From contig CALKXX010000138.1 in the NCBI GenBank assembly GCA_938003725.1, positions 1-17,410 of the forward strand: 17,410 nucleotides of DNA, written 5' to 3'. Below, piece by piece: positions 6,645 through 14,549 of the stretch. The DNA is from an uncultured Sphingomonadaceae bacterium. Lineage in GTDB: Bacteria > Pseudomonadota > Alphaproteobacteria > Sphingomonadales > Sphingomonadaceae. The position numbers and the translations under genes were made by a program. The stretch's first letter is position 1. The number at the start of each line of letters is the position of its first letter. The notes under the pieces are model-generated. The model saw nothing but the letters and a program-made list of their open reading frames with translations. It was not told the DNA's origin and ran no database searches.

Positions 6645-9257
6645 ATGTCATTGAAACGAAATTCACGAATTGTTGCGCTTGCGTCGGCGACATCGGTTTT
6701 GGCTTTGTCAGCACCGGCTTTTGCTCAGGATTCAGCTGAAGATGAAGTGTCTGGTAACGATGTTATTGTGGTGACGGCACAGAAGAGAGCTCAAAACCTT
6801 CAGGATGTGCCGATCGCTATTGCCGCTTTTGATACCGAAGCGTTGGAGACGAATCGCATTGCAGGTGTCAGTGATCTCGGTAAGGTGGCTCCTGGCGTTT
6901 ATGTGACGCCAAACCCTGCTGACCCTAACGGTATTCGTATCAACATTCGAGGCATTGGTACGTTTGATCCCCAAGTCGGACAGGATAGCCGCGTCGCGCT
7001 TTATGTGGATGGTGTTTATCTTGGTAAGACGCAAGGTCTTGCGTTCGACTCTCCGGACTTGGAACGCGTTGAAATACTGAAAGGGCCTCAGGGTACGCTC
7101 TATGGTCGGAACTCTGTGGCGGGTGCTGTTAATCTGATCTCTGCTCGTCCCAATGCCGACGGTTGGTCGGGCAAATTCAACGCCGAATACGGTCGCTTTA
7201 ATCATTTGAAGTTCTCTGGCGCAGTGAATGTCCCTATTGGTGATGTTGGCGGACTGCGTATTTCTGGCCTAATCTCCGATCGCGACGGTTGGGTTGAAAA
7301 TGACGGTCCCGGTGTTGATTTTGGTGGCGGAACGAAACAGAGTTTTCGCGCGGCATTTGGTGCTGATTTGACACCAGATGTTCGCTTTGACATTGCGGCT
7401 GATTACAACAAAACTCGCAGCGAACCGTTATTTTATCAATCGATCCCGGGTTTCGCAAATCCAGGTTCTCTGTTTGCAGCTGCAGTATCAACTGCTCCAG
7501 GAAGGCAGAATCGGACAACGACAGCTTTTACCAATGAAAAAGGTAGATTGGTTACGCAGGGTGTGTCGGCCAATCTCGAATGGGATTTTGCTGACAATCA
7601 CAGTGTCAAGTTGACAGCGGCCTACCGCGAGGCGGATAGTCGCCGTTTCTCGACACTGGTACCAACGGCAAATCCGTTGATCCTTCAGGGCATTTTGAGC
7701 GCGGATATTATTCCAAACCCACCTGCGCCCGGCGGTGTTCCAGGTGTACAGTCAATCCGTAATCTTGTCGCGGGTTCAGCTTTAGCTTTCCAATTGGCAG
7801 GCCGCCCAATCAGAGCAGATTTTACCGATCCGTTTACCGGAGCATTTGGTCCGAACACCGGTTTGTTTCTGTCCAATCCCGGTGGTGCATTGAGCCTAGA
7901 AGGGCATGAGCAGCTAAGTTTTGAGGCCACATTCAATGGTGACTTTGCCGACGGTGCAATTGAATATACGACGGGTATATATTATTACGACGAGGAGACA
8001 GGAACCGACGTAAATGACCCCGGAAACACCGACGACGTAAACTCTTATTTGTTCATTCTTGCTGGATTAAGTCCTGCACTAGGTTCACCGATCATCACCT
8101 CTGCTTTGACAGCTCAAGGACTGGCTCCGACCTTGAACAATCCCTTTGTTCCGCAAACGACCAAAGATTTTCTCATTCAAACCCAGTTGCTACCGTCGGT
8201 GAATACGTTGACAGCAATTTATGGCGGCGCAAGGCAATCAGCTGCGAATGAGTTGCGGATCAATTCAGAAGCTTTTGCGATATATGGTGAAGTGACCTGG
8301 CATGTGAATGACAGGTTACGCCTGACCGGCGGTTTACGTTGGTCGGATGAAAGCAAGGATGGCATTGGTCAGCCAAAATCTCCATTTTTCCTGGACGATA
8401 CCGATTTGCTAGGGAACCCCATCCAACCAAATGTCGGTGGATTCAGCTTCTCGAAACTTAATCCATCTCTCGTTGTAGAGTTCGATATTCATGAGGATAT
8501 CCTGTACTATGCAAGCTTCAAGCAGTCCTTCCGATCTGGTGGATTCAATCAGGGTGCTGTTGGTCTTCGCGTGCCCGGTCAGACATTTGGGTCGGACTTC
8601 CTGTTTGGGCGTGAGGATATCAATGCCTATGAATTCGGTATGAAAGCGGATATTTTTGATAATCGTCTGCGGATCAACGCTGCCGGTTTCTACTATGACA
8701 TTTCCGATCTTCAAACGACCGTAGCGTTAAACCCCATTGTTGCTACGGCGCGTGCTGTCGTGAATGCGGACGAAAAAGTCTGGGGCGCAGAAGTTGATGT
8801 CCTTTTCTCAGTGACCGATGAATTGTCTTTGTTCGGTACGTATAGTTACGTTGATGGTAATGCCGGTGATGTGACCAATCCGCTAACAGGCGTTCGGGAA
8901 ATACGTACCGAGTTGCAAGGTACGCCAAAGAATAGCTACCGCGTTGGTTTTGACTTTAAAACGCCGGTGAGCGATTCAATTGAGCTGTTCGCCAATGCAA
9001 GTTACAGTCACAAGGATTCGATCCTTGCCATTCCGCAAAATGCACTGCGACTCTCAAACCAGGACCTGGTTGGCGGGCGCATCGGAATAAATTGGGAAAC
9101 CGATGGCGGTCAGGAACTTACGCTGGCGCTGTGGGGCGAGAATATTTTTGATAATAAATATCAAATAGACTCGCTGCCATTTGAAACCTTCGCGTTTCGG
9201 ACCCAAATATTCGGACAGCCGGCATCTTATGGGGTGACGGCCGGAATAAAATTCTAG
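6645..9257 (+). CDS. TonB-dependent outer-membrane receptor
   Basis: This 870-aa protein is an outer-membrane active transporter energised through TonB. A classical signal peptide ends APAFA|QDS, with predicted cleavage after residue 27. A TonB-box-like stretch (DVIVVTAQKR, about 39-48) is followed by the plug domain: QDVPIAIAAFD, INIRGIGT, VALYVDGVYLGKTQG and VEILKGPQGTLYGRNSVAGAVNLIS. The remainder alternates like a beta-barrel and ends in the expected C-terminal phenylalanine (GVTAGIKF). The length is normal for the sphingomonad-type receptors of this class. The ATG at 6645 was chosen because GGGGAGG sits just upstream and the signal peptide starts at once; the 28 extra residues of the longer TTG reading do not look like a signal peptide. 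A strong terminator follows. The substrate is not set by sequence; the flanking sulfatases suggest a bulky sulfated, hydrophobic compound (inference). Confidence 0.95.
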   Translation: MSLKRNSRIVALASATSVLALSAPAFAQDSAEDEVSGNDVIVVTAQKRAQNLQDVPIAIAAFDTEALETNRIAGVSDLGKVAPGVYVTPNPADPNGIRINIRGIGTFDPQVGQDSRVALYVDGVYLGKTQGLAFDSPDLERVEILKGPQGTLYGRNSVAGAVNLISARPNADGWSGKFNAEYGRFNHLKFSGAVNVPIGDVGGLRISGLISDRDGWVENDGPGVDFGGGTKQSFRAAFGADLTPDVRFDIAADYNKTRSEPLFYQSIPGFANPGSLFAAAVSTAPGRQNRTTTAFTNEKGRLVTQGVSANLEWDFADNHSVKLTAAYREADSRRFSTLVPTANPLILQGILSADIIPNPPAPGGVPGVQSIRNLVAGSALAFQLAGRPIRADFTDPFTGAFGPNTGLFLSNPGGALSLEGHEQLSFEATFNGDFADGAIEYTTGIYYYDEETGTDVNDPGNTDDVNSYLFILAGLSPALGSPIITSALTAQGLAPTLNNPFVPQTTKDFLIQTQLLPSVNTLTAIYGGARQSAANELRINSEAFAIYGEVTWHVNDRLRLTGGLRWSDESKDGIGQPKSPFFLDDTDLLGNPIQPNVGGFSFSKLNPSLVVEFDIHEDILYYASFKQSFRSGGFNQGAVGLRVPGQTFGSDFLFGREDINAYEFGMKADIFDNRLRINAAGFYYDISDLQTTVALNPIVATARAVVNADEKVWGAEVDVLFSVTDELSLFGTYSYVDGNAGDVTNPLTGVREIRTELQGTPKNSYRVGFDFKTPVSDSIELFANASYSHKDSILAIPQNALRLSNQDLVGGRIGINWETDGGQELTLALWGENIFDNKYQIDSLPFETFAFRTQIFGQPASYGVTAGIKF

Positions 9258-9280
9258 GCTTGATAAAATATTTCGTCACA

Positions 9281-9320
9281 AAAGAGGCGAGCGATCAGTT
9301 GATTGCTCGCCTCTTTTTTT
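9281..9320 (+). terminator. Rho-independent terminator after the TonB receptor
   Basis: A 15-bp stem forms between AAAGAGGCGAGCGAT (9281-9295) and ATTGCTCGCCTCTTT (9302-9316), with one G-U wobble, a six-base loop (CAGTTG) and an unbroken T-run through 9320. It begins 23 bp after the receptor stop. It is the only strong intrinsic terminator I see in the window. Only 24 bp separate it from the next start on the same strand. Confidence 0.93.
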
Positions 9321-9344
9321 GCTCCTTCTCGTTTGGATATTGAT

Positions 9345-10760
9345 ATGGCCAGTGGTTCGAAACAAAGCATCTTGAAACGCATTGGTTTGATCGCTGTGGG
9401 CATTGTCGTCGTTGGAGCCCTGATATTCACCTTTTCGCAGGATGCACGTCAGGCGGTTCAAAATGAAGCGCTCAACAAAATGGGGGACGCAGCCGTTCAG
9501 CGGATGAAAGATTCCGGCGCGGCGGAAGGCGGGGTGGCCGCCGACTTTATCAATATTCCGATTGAAGCGCGGGAAATTAGCGACGGGCTTTATCAGGCAA
9601 CCGGTGTCGCCAATGCCCAGTTGATAGCGACCGATGCTGGACATATATTATTTGATACCGGGTTGGTGACACAGGCCCCCAAACAGCTGAAGGCTTTGCA
9701 AGCCGCCATTCCGGATTTAGACCTTACCCATATTATAGTCAGCCATTCTCACGCCGATCATTCCGGCGGCGTCAAAGTTTGGAAAAAAGAAGATACAAAA
9801 ATCATCGCGCATCAGGAGTTTGAAGAAGAGCAACGCTATCTGACGGAGCTGCAATCCTATTTCTGGAACAGAAACCGCACACTGTTTCCATTCATGCCCG
9901 AACAGCCGCCGACCATCGAGTTGCTGGCCTATGGCGGGGTTGAACCAACGTCTACCGTCGCCAATGGAGCGCCCTATAAATTCACTCAGGGCGGCGTGGA
10001 TATTGAGCTATTCGCGCTACCGGGTGCCGAAGGCGCGGACAATCTTGTGCTCTGGCTACCGCAGAAAAAAATATTGCTCAGCGGAGATTTTTTTGGACCC
10101 ATATTTCCACAATTTCCGAATATATTTACGATGCGCGGCGAGAAGATTCGCAAGCCCGTTGAGTATATCGCGTCACTTGAACAGATCATTGCACTGCAGC
10201 CGGAAATGATCGTGCCTAGCCATAAAAACCCCATCACCGGTAAAGAAAAGATTATGATCGGATTGATCAAAATGCGTGATGCTACGCGCTTTGTCCACGA
10301 TGCTACTGTGAAGGGTATGAACGAAGGCAAAACCGTTGAGCAGCTTATGATGGAAATCAAATTGCCCCCCGAACTGGTACTGACACAGCAGCATGGGCGG
10401 GTGTCCTGGGCGGTAAAATCAATTTGGGAATATTACGCGACCTGGTTTCATTTTGACAAAACAACGGAACTCTATCCGGTGGCGGCATCCGCAGTCTATG
10501 CGGACATAGTGGACGTCGCCGGCGCTGCACCGCTGGTCAAAAAGGCGAAAGATCATCTGATCAAAAAGCAACCGGTTCATGCATTGCATCTGGTGGATAT
10601 TGTCCTGGGTAAGGATGGCGCAGATAAAACCGCGTTGCGCGTGCGAAAGGATGCGTTGCAGCTATTGTTAACCGACGCCGAAAATGACTTGCAAAACAGT
10701 TATGAAATATACTGGCTGACCTATCGGTTGCGGGATACCGAGGAAAAACTGGCGCGCTAA
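9345..10760 (+). CDS. Membrane-anchored metallo-beta-lactamase-fold hydrolase with alkylsulfatase-like dimerisation domain
   Basis: This 471-aa protein has an N-terminal hydrophobic helix (about residues 12-30), then an MBL domain with the zinc motif His134-S-His136-A-Asp138-His139 followed by SGG, the strand LLSGDFF with Asp248, and VPSHKNP with His293. The PGAEGADN segment with Glu229 resembles the PGTEAPAE stretch of SdsA-type alkylsulfatases rather than the TPGHTPG of common MBL enzymes. From about residue 310 the pattern MNEGKTVEQLMMEIKLP, HGRVSWAVKSIWEYYATWF, LYP and helical repeats matches the alkylsulfatase dimerisation domain. Known SdsA enzymes are longer and end in an SCP2-like domain, which is absent here. 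A sulfate-ester hydrolase is plausible, but other substrates are possible. ATG 9345 was preferred to TTG 9303, which lies inside the terminator. Its TAA overlaps the TAG of the convergent hydrolase. Confidence 0.85.
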   Translation: MASGSKQSILKRIGLIAVGIVVVGALIFTFSQDARQAVQNEALNKMGDAAVQRMKDSGAAEGGVAADFINIPIEAREISDGLYQATGVANAQLIATDAGHILFDTGLVTQAPKQLKALQAAIPDLDLTHIIVSHSHADHSGGVKVWKKEDTKIIAHQEFEEEQRYLTELQSYFWNRNRTLFPFMPEQPPTIELLAYGGVEPTSTVANGAPYKFTQGGVDIELFALPGAEGADNLVLWLPQKKILLSGDFFGPIFPQFPNIFTMRGEKIRKPVEYIASLEQIIALQPEMIVPSHKNPITGKEKIMIGLIKMRDATRFVHDATVKGMNEGKTVEQLMMEIKLPPELVLTQQHGRVSWAVKSIWEYYATWFHFDKTTELYPVAASAVYADIVDVAGAAPLVKKAKDHLIKKQPVHALHLVDIVLGKDGADKTALRVRKDALQLLLTDAENDLQNSYEIYWLTYRLRDTEEKLAR

Positions 10761-11668
10761 ATTTTTCGGGCCCAGCGGTCCATCTCGGCGCACATTTTCG
10801 TGATCACCGGAAACGCCAGACTGTTATGTCCACAGTTTTCCAAGACATGGAGCTCTATATCGGATACTCCTGTGAAAGGGCGCGGGGCCTCTTGCGGCGG
10901 AACTCCAATATCGTGGTCGCCAAAAGCAAAGAATATTGGGACGTCAATCATTTCAACCTCACCCAAAAAGCTGCCTCGGATCATGCTCATCATTCCGCCG
11001 GCGGCATAAAGCGGAATAGAAAGCTCGCGTAGGCGCTCCGTGAGTTTTTCGGTTGCGCCGCCAAAAGTGATGGACTTGCCGCTTGGGCCTCCCGTCACTT
11101 TGACGAATTCCGTCCCAAATTTGCGGATGACCAGTTCTTCCAGATCTTTTTCTGCCGCACCGGGTTTGTCGATGTAGAATTTCTCATGGTCATCAAGGCC
11201 CCAATCCAATCCGCCCGCGCTGCTTCCAAGCAACGCAATGCCAGCAAAAGGACGATGCCTTGCCTGTGTCAGCACCGTCATCATTCCGCCCATACTGTGA
11301 CCCAGCCCGATGGTTTTGGAAGCGCTGGAATCGACTTGCCGCATAAATTCAGTGCAAGCTTTCCCAACATAGTCACTTGATTGGCGGGGCGTTAGGAAAG
11401 GATGGTCCTTAGGGAGCGGATTGGCCCCGGTGCCCGGGTTGTCCATGGTGATAACGGTGTGGCCCAGCGCAGTCATCCGCGAGGCGAAGCTATAATCTAT
11501 GCTCTCATATTGACCAAGATTGAAGAGATCATGAGACATTCCTCCTCCGGGAAGGCAGAAGAATGTGACGCCGGATAACCGGTTTTGCGGTTGGAATAGG
11601 GTAGCCGTCAATTCCCATGATCTGCCGTCCATAGTATCAACGGCTATATGGAGCTGTGACGACTTCAT
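10757..11668 (-). CDS. Alpha/beta-hydrolase
   Basis: This 303-aa soluble alpha/beta-hydrolase-fold enzyme has no signal peptide. The oxyanion region is FFCLPGGGMSHDLF, the nucleophile elbow is GHSMGG (Ser125), the likely acid is Asp251 or Asp253 in FAFGDHDIG, and the histidine is His281 in ENCGHNS, so the triad appears complete. The start overlaps the ferredoxin stop as ATGA (11665-11668), indicating translational coupling. It could cleave an ester, a thioester or a C-C bond; the family alone does not decide, and the sequence does not show the typical MhpC/HsaD meta-cleavage signatures clearly. Its 3' end overlaps the anchored MBL gene by four bases. Its location next to a ferredoxin and a CoA-pathway operon suggests an intracellular catabolic step. 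Confidence 0.85.
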   Translation of the reverse strand: MKSSQLHIAVDTMDGRSWELTATLFQPQNRLSGVTFFCLPGGGMSHDLFNLGQYESIDYSFASRMTALGHTVITMDNPGTGANPLPKDHPFLTPRQSSDYVGKACTEFMRQVDSSASKTIGLGHSMGGMMTVLTQARHRPFAGIALLGSSAGGLDWGLDDHEKFYIDKPGAAEKDLEELVIRKFGTEFVKVTGGPSGKSITFGGATEKLTERLRELSIPLYAAGGMMSMIRGSFLGEVEMIDVPIFFAFGDHDIGVPPQEAPRPFTGVSDIELHVLENCGHNSLAFPVITKMCAEMDRWARKI

Positions 11669-11985
11669 ATCTGCGGTGCAATATCCATGCTGATACCATC
11701 CAGTTCATCGCTGACTGTGATCTGGCAAGCCAGTCGTGAAACGTCCTTCACCTCAACCAGGTCTTCCAACCCTTCCAACATGTACCCTTCATCTTCGGTA
11801 CGCGCTCCGGTTTTTGTCACCCAATCATCACGCAGATAGATATGGCATGTGCCGCATGAGGCCGCACCGCCACAGGTCGCCTCTATCAACCCCGCATCGC
11901 GCAATGGTTCCATAAGCGCCGCGCCTGCATCCACCGGCAAGTTATGTTCGTTTCCGGCAGAATCAAAAACGGTGATTTTCGGCAT
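11665..11985 (-). CDS. [2Fe-2S] ferredoxin, adrenodoxin/putidaredoxin-like
   Basis: This 106-aa electron carrier has the four cluster cysteines Cys38, Cys44, Cys47 and Cys87, giving C-x5-C-x2-C then a final Cys in SRLACQI. The spacing and the late cysteine match the adrenodoxin/putidaredoxin type that serves cytochromes P450 and some other oxygenases, rather than the plant type. The start ATG 11985 has AGGGAAA just upstream; the longer TTG reading adds 13 residues with no family similarity. It is the first gene of a two-gene minus-strand unit with the hydrolase. No reductase or oxygenase partner lies in the window, so the partner is unknown; a hydroxylase in the same pathway is likely. Confidence 0.93.
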   Translation of the reverse strand: MPKITVFDSAGNEHNLPVDAGAALMEPLRDAGLIEATCGGAASCGTCHIYLRDDWVTKTGARTEDEGYMLEGLEDLVEVKDVSRLACQITVSDELDGISMDIAPQI

Positions 11986-12128
11986 GATATTTCCCTGTAG
12001 GCACGTCGATATCGGTTGACTCATCGAACAAATATCGTATTTCAGAACAACGTTCGGAAAGTCCTATCGACAAATGTTATGCATGGCAAGATGGACGTTC
12101 AAAAGCGCAAATATAAGAGGATGGATTG
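11986..12128. promoter_or_regulatory. Divergent promoter region between ferredoxin and CoA-transferase operon
   Basis: These 143 bp separate the two divergent starts. They contain GAAC-AAC-GTTC (12045-12055), a CGAAC half-site at 12024-12028, and CGTTCGGAAAG at 12051-12061, which matches the element at 4583-4593 in 10 of 11 positions. Read on the minus strand both copies are CTYTCCGAACG followed soon by AATACG. A ribosome site (AAGAGG, 12115-12120) precedes the plus-strand ATG. Regulator identity is unknown. Confidence 0.45.
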
Positions 12129-14540
12129 ATGGCGGGTGTTCTTGACGGGTTGAAAGTTCTGGATCTGAGCTGGGGCATCGCTGGACCAATGGCCGGCATG
12201 TTGCTGGCGGATCAAGGTGCCGATGTGACACGCATCGAAAGGCCGGAAGGCGACCCGTTTGATGGGCTTTTGGGGTATAAAGTCTGGCATCGCGGCAAGA
12301 AAAATGCGGTGTTCGATTTAAAGGATAGCGGGGACAAGGCGCTGTTCCTTAAATTGGCGGCCGACGCCGATATATTGGTCGAGAGCTTCTCGCCCGGTGT
12401 GACGGGCCGACTGGGGATCGACTATGAGGCTTTGTCAAAGATCAATCCGAAACTCGTCTATTGTTCGATCACCGGCTATGGCGAAGAAGGGGATAATCGC
12501 GACCTTCCCGGCTATGATGCACTGGTAGCGGCGAAAACCGGGCTGCAATTTGAGCAGCGTGGCTGGCCCGAGGGTTCACTATATCATATGGCCGGACACG
12601 AAGATCCGTTTGGCGATGCAGTTGAAATTGACCCGGACTGGGTACAAGGTGCCAATCGTGAAGGTCCGTTATTTGTTGCATCACCATGGCCAAGCCTGGG
12701 TGCTTTTTTCTCCGCTATTACCGGCATATCCGCGTCGTTGTTCGCGCGCGAGAAATCAGGGCGCGGACAAAAAGTTTCAACCTCTTTGCATCAGGGTGCT
12801 TTGGCATGTGCGAGCGGCGTGTGGCAGCGTGCGGAAGATGTCGATGCAGAAGGATTTAACACCTGGATCATGGGCGCGAGTAGCCCCAAAGGGCATTTTC
12901 AGTGCAAGGACGGTAAATGGATTCACAATTGGGTCCCCAATCCGCGTTTTGTTTTGGAGGCGTCCAAAGGGGATCAAATCAATGCAACCCCCGACCTAAC
13001 CGTCCAAAACGATCCCGATCGTTTCGGGATCGGGCCGGAAGAGATTTTGGTGATGGCGCATTATCAACCGATTCTTGCCGAAGCGATCAAAAAGTTCAAC
13101 GCCGATGAGTGGGTTGATGCGGCCGCAACTGGCAGCGTGACGATGCAGGAAGCCCGGTCGTTGGAAGACTCTCTTACCGATCCGCTGCTGCTTGATGATG
13201 GCTGTGTGACAACCATCGATGATCCTGAGTTAGGCCCGATCAATCAGGTCGGTCTTTCCTATACATTGGAGAAAAACCCGGGCGCTATTCAAGGTGCAAC
13301 GCGAAGTGCCGGCGCAGATACCGACGCCGTTAAGGCCGTTGCCAATGCTCTGCCCGATCCGGTGGAACAGGATATGCCGGCAAAACCCTCCGGAGATGGT
13401 CCCTTAAAAGGCATACGTGTTCTGGATTTGGGTCTCGCTATTGCCGGTCCATTTGGCTGTCAGTTGCTGGCCGATCTTGGTGCGGAAGTCATCAAGGTGA
13501 ATACGCTGTGGGATGGCTATTGGCACCGCACCCATATCGCTTACATGGCCAATCGCGGAAAGCGTTCGATTGCGCTGATGCTGAAGCATCCGAAAGGTAT
13601 GGAAGCCTTGAAAAAGCTGATCGCGACCTGTGATGTGGTACAGCATAATATGCGCTATCCTGCGGTTGAACGGCTTGGGCTGGACTATAACAGCCTGAAA
13701 GAAGAATTTCCGCAGCTCATCTATTGTCATTCTCGCGGGTTTGAAAAAGGGCCGCGGATGAACTTGCCCGGCAATGATCAAACCGGTGCTTGCCTTTCCG
13801 GCATTCAACATGAGGATGGCGCCCTGCATACCGGTGAAGGTTTTCCATTCTGGTCGCTGACATCGCTGGGAGACACCGGCAATGGCTTTCTCTCTGCTTC
13901 GGCAATCTGTCAGGCGCTGATGGAACGGGAAAAAACGGGCGAGGGGCAATTTGTCGATACGTCGATCATCAATGCCGGGTTGCTAAATACCAGCTATGCG
14001 GTTGCCAAGCCGGATGGCAGCGCGGTTGATCGTCCGCGCCTCGATGCGGATCAAACCGGTTATAGCGATCATTATCGGCTTTATCGCTGTTCCGACGATA
14101 TATGGATTCAGGTCGCAGCGGTGACGGAGGAACAAAAGGCGGCGTTTGACAATCTATCCAAGGGTGGCGATTTTTCGGCAGCAACTGCCGCTGAGTGGCT
14201 TGCGAAATTAACCGATGCGGGCGTGCCTGCCGCCATTTCCGATGCAGAAGCTTCACTCAGCCTGTTTGATGATGCCGCAATGAAAGAACGCGGTTGGACC
14301 GTTGAATATCCTCACCGCTTCGTAGGTAAATTGGAACAAGTTGGTGCGACCTATGCATTGTCCGATACGCCATTGGCCAAGCAAACACCGCCGCTTATTG
14401 TTGGTGACAACAGTGCCGCCTTGCTCGCTGAACTTGGCTATAGCGAGGATGATATTGATGCGATGGCAAAGGAATTTGCGATCGTGTGTGATCCCCCGCG
14501 TGAGGGACAGGAAGAAATGGAAAGCCCTTGGGGTATATAG
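12129..14540 (+). CDS. Double-domain CaiB/BaiF family III CoA transferase, catalytic Asp only in second domain
   Basis: This 803-aa protein is two family III CoA-transferase domains in one chain, where most members are single domains of about 400 aa acting as dimers. Each half opens with the same nucleotide/CoA-binding pattern: LKVLDLSWGIAGPMAGMLLADQGADV near residue 7, and IRVLDLGLAIAGPFGCQLLADLGAEV near residue 427. By counting back from the conserved REKxGxGQ motif, the catalytic aspartate of formyl-CoA transferase aligns with Asp582 (SLGDTGNG) in the second half but with Ser189 (WPSLGAF) in the first, so the N-terminal half looks catalytically silent. The ATG at 12129 follows AAGAGG; a TTG one codon earlier is less likely. 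It leads an operon with DUF35, aldolase and acyl-CoA synthetase genes. Likely role: moving CoA onto or between carboxylic acid intermediates. The DMSP enzyme DddD has the same layout but different neighbours. Confidence 0.9.
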   Translation: MAGVLDGLKVLDLSWGIAGPMAGMLLADQGADVTRIERPEGDPFDGLLGYKVWHRGKKNAVFDLKDSGDKALFLKLAADADILVESFSPGVTGRLGIDYEALSKINPKLVYCSITGYGEEGDNRDLPGYDALVAAKTGLQFEQRGWPEGSLYHMAGHEDPFGDAVEIDPDWVQGANREGPLFVASPWPSLGAFFSAITGISASLFAREKSGRGQKVSTSLHQGALACASGVWQRAEDVDAEGFNTWIMGASSPKGHFQCKDGKWIHNWVPNPRFVLEASKGDQINATPDLTVQNDPDRFGIGPEEILVMAHYQPILAEAIKKFNADEWVDAAATGSVTMQEARSLEDSLTDPLLLDDGCVTTIDDPELGPINQVGLSYTLEKNPGAIQGATRSAGADTDAVKAVANALPDPVEQDMPAKPSGDGPLKGIRVLDLGLAIAGPFGCQLLADLGAEVIKVNTLWDGYWHRTHIAYMANRGKRSIALMLKHPKGMEALKKLIATCDVVQHNMRYPAVERLGLDYNSLKEEFPQLIYCHSRGFEKGPRMNLPGNDQTGACLSGIQHEDGALHTGEGFPFWSLTSLGDTGNGFLSASAICQALMEREKTGEGQFVDTSIINAGLLNTSYAVAKPDGSAVDRPRLDADQTGYSDHYRLYRCSDDIWIQVAAVTEEQKAAFDNLSKGGDFSAATAAEWLAKLTDAGVPAAISDAEASLSLFDDAAMKERGWTVEYPHRFVGKLEQVGATYALSDTPLAKQTPPLIVGDNSAALLAELGYSEDDIDAMAKEFAIVCDPPREGQEEMESPWGI

Positions 14541-14549
14541 GAGCGGAAT

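Noticed and set aside
9303..9344. TTG start for the MBL gene at 9303
   Set aside because: It lies in the right arm of the terminator and has no ribosome site; the ATG at 9345 leads directly into the basic-hydrophobic anchor.
13404..13949. 181-codon antisense open frame within the CoA transferase
   Set aside because: It is fully inside a well-supported gene, with low-complexity arginine/histidine-rich translation typical of an antisense shadow.
12129..14540. DddD-type DMSP CoA transferase/lyase
   Set aside because: DddD has the same double CaiB layout with the catalytic Asp in the second half, but the neighbours here (DUF35, Ltp2-like aldolase, acyl-CoA synthetase, ferredoxin) are not the usual ddd genes and no BCCT transporter is present. 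A search against DddD would settle it; a close full-length match would bring it back.
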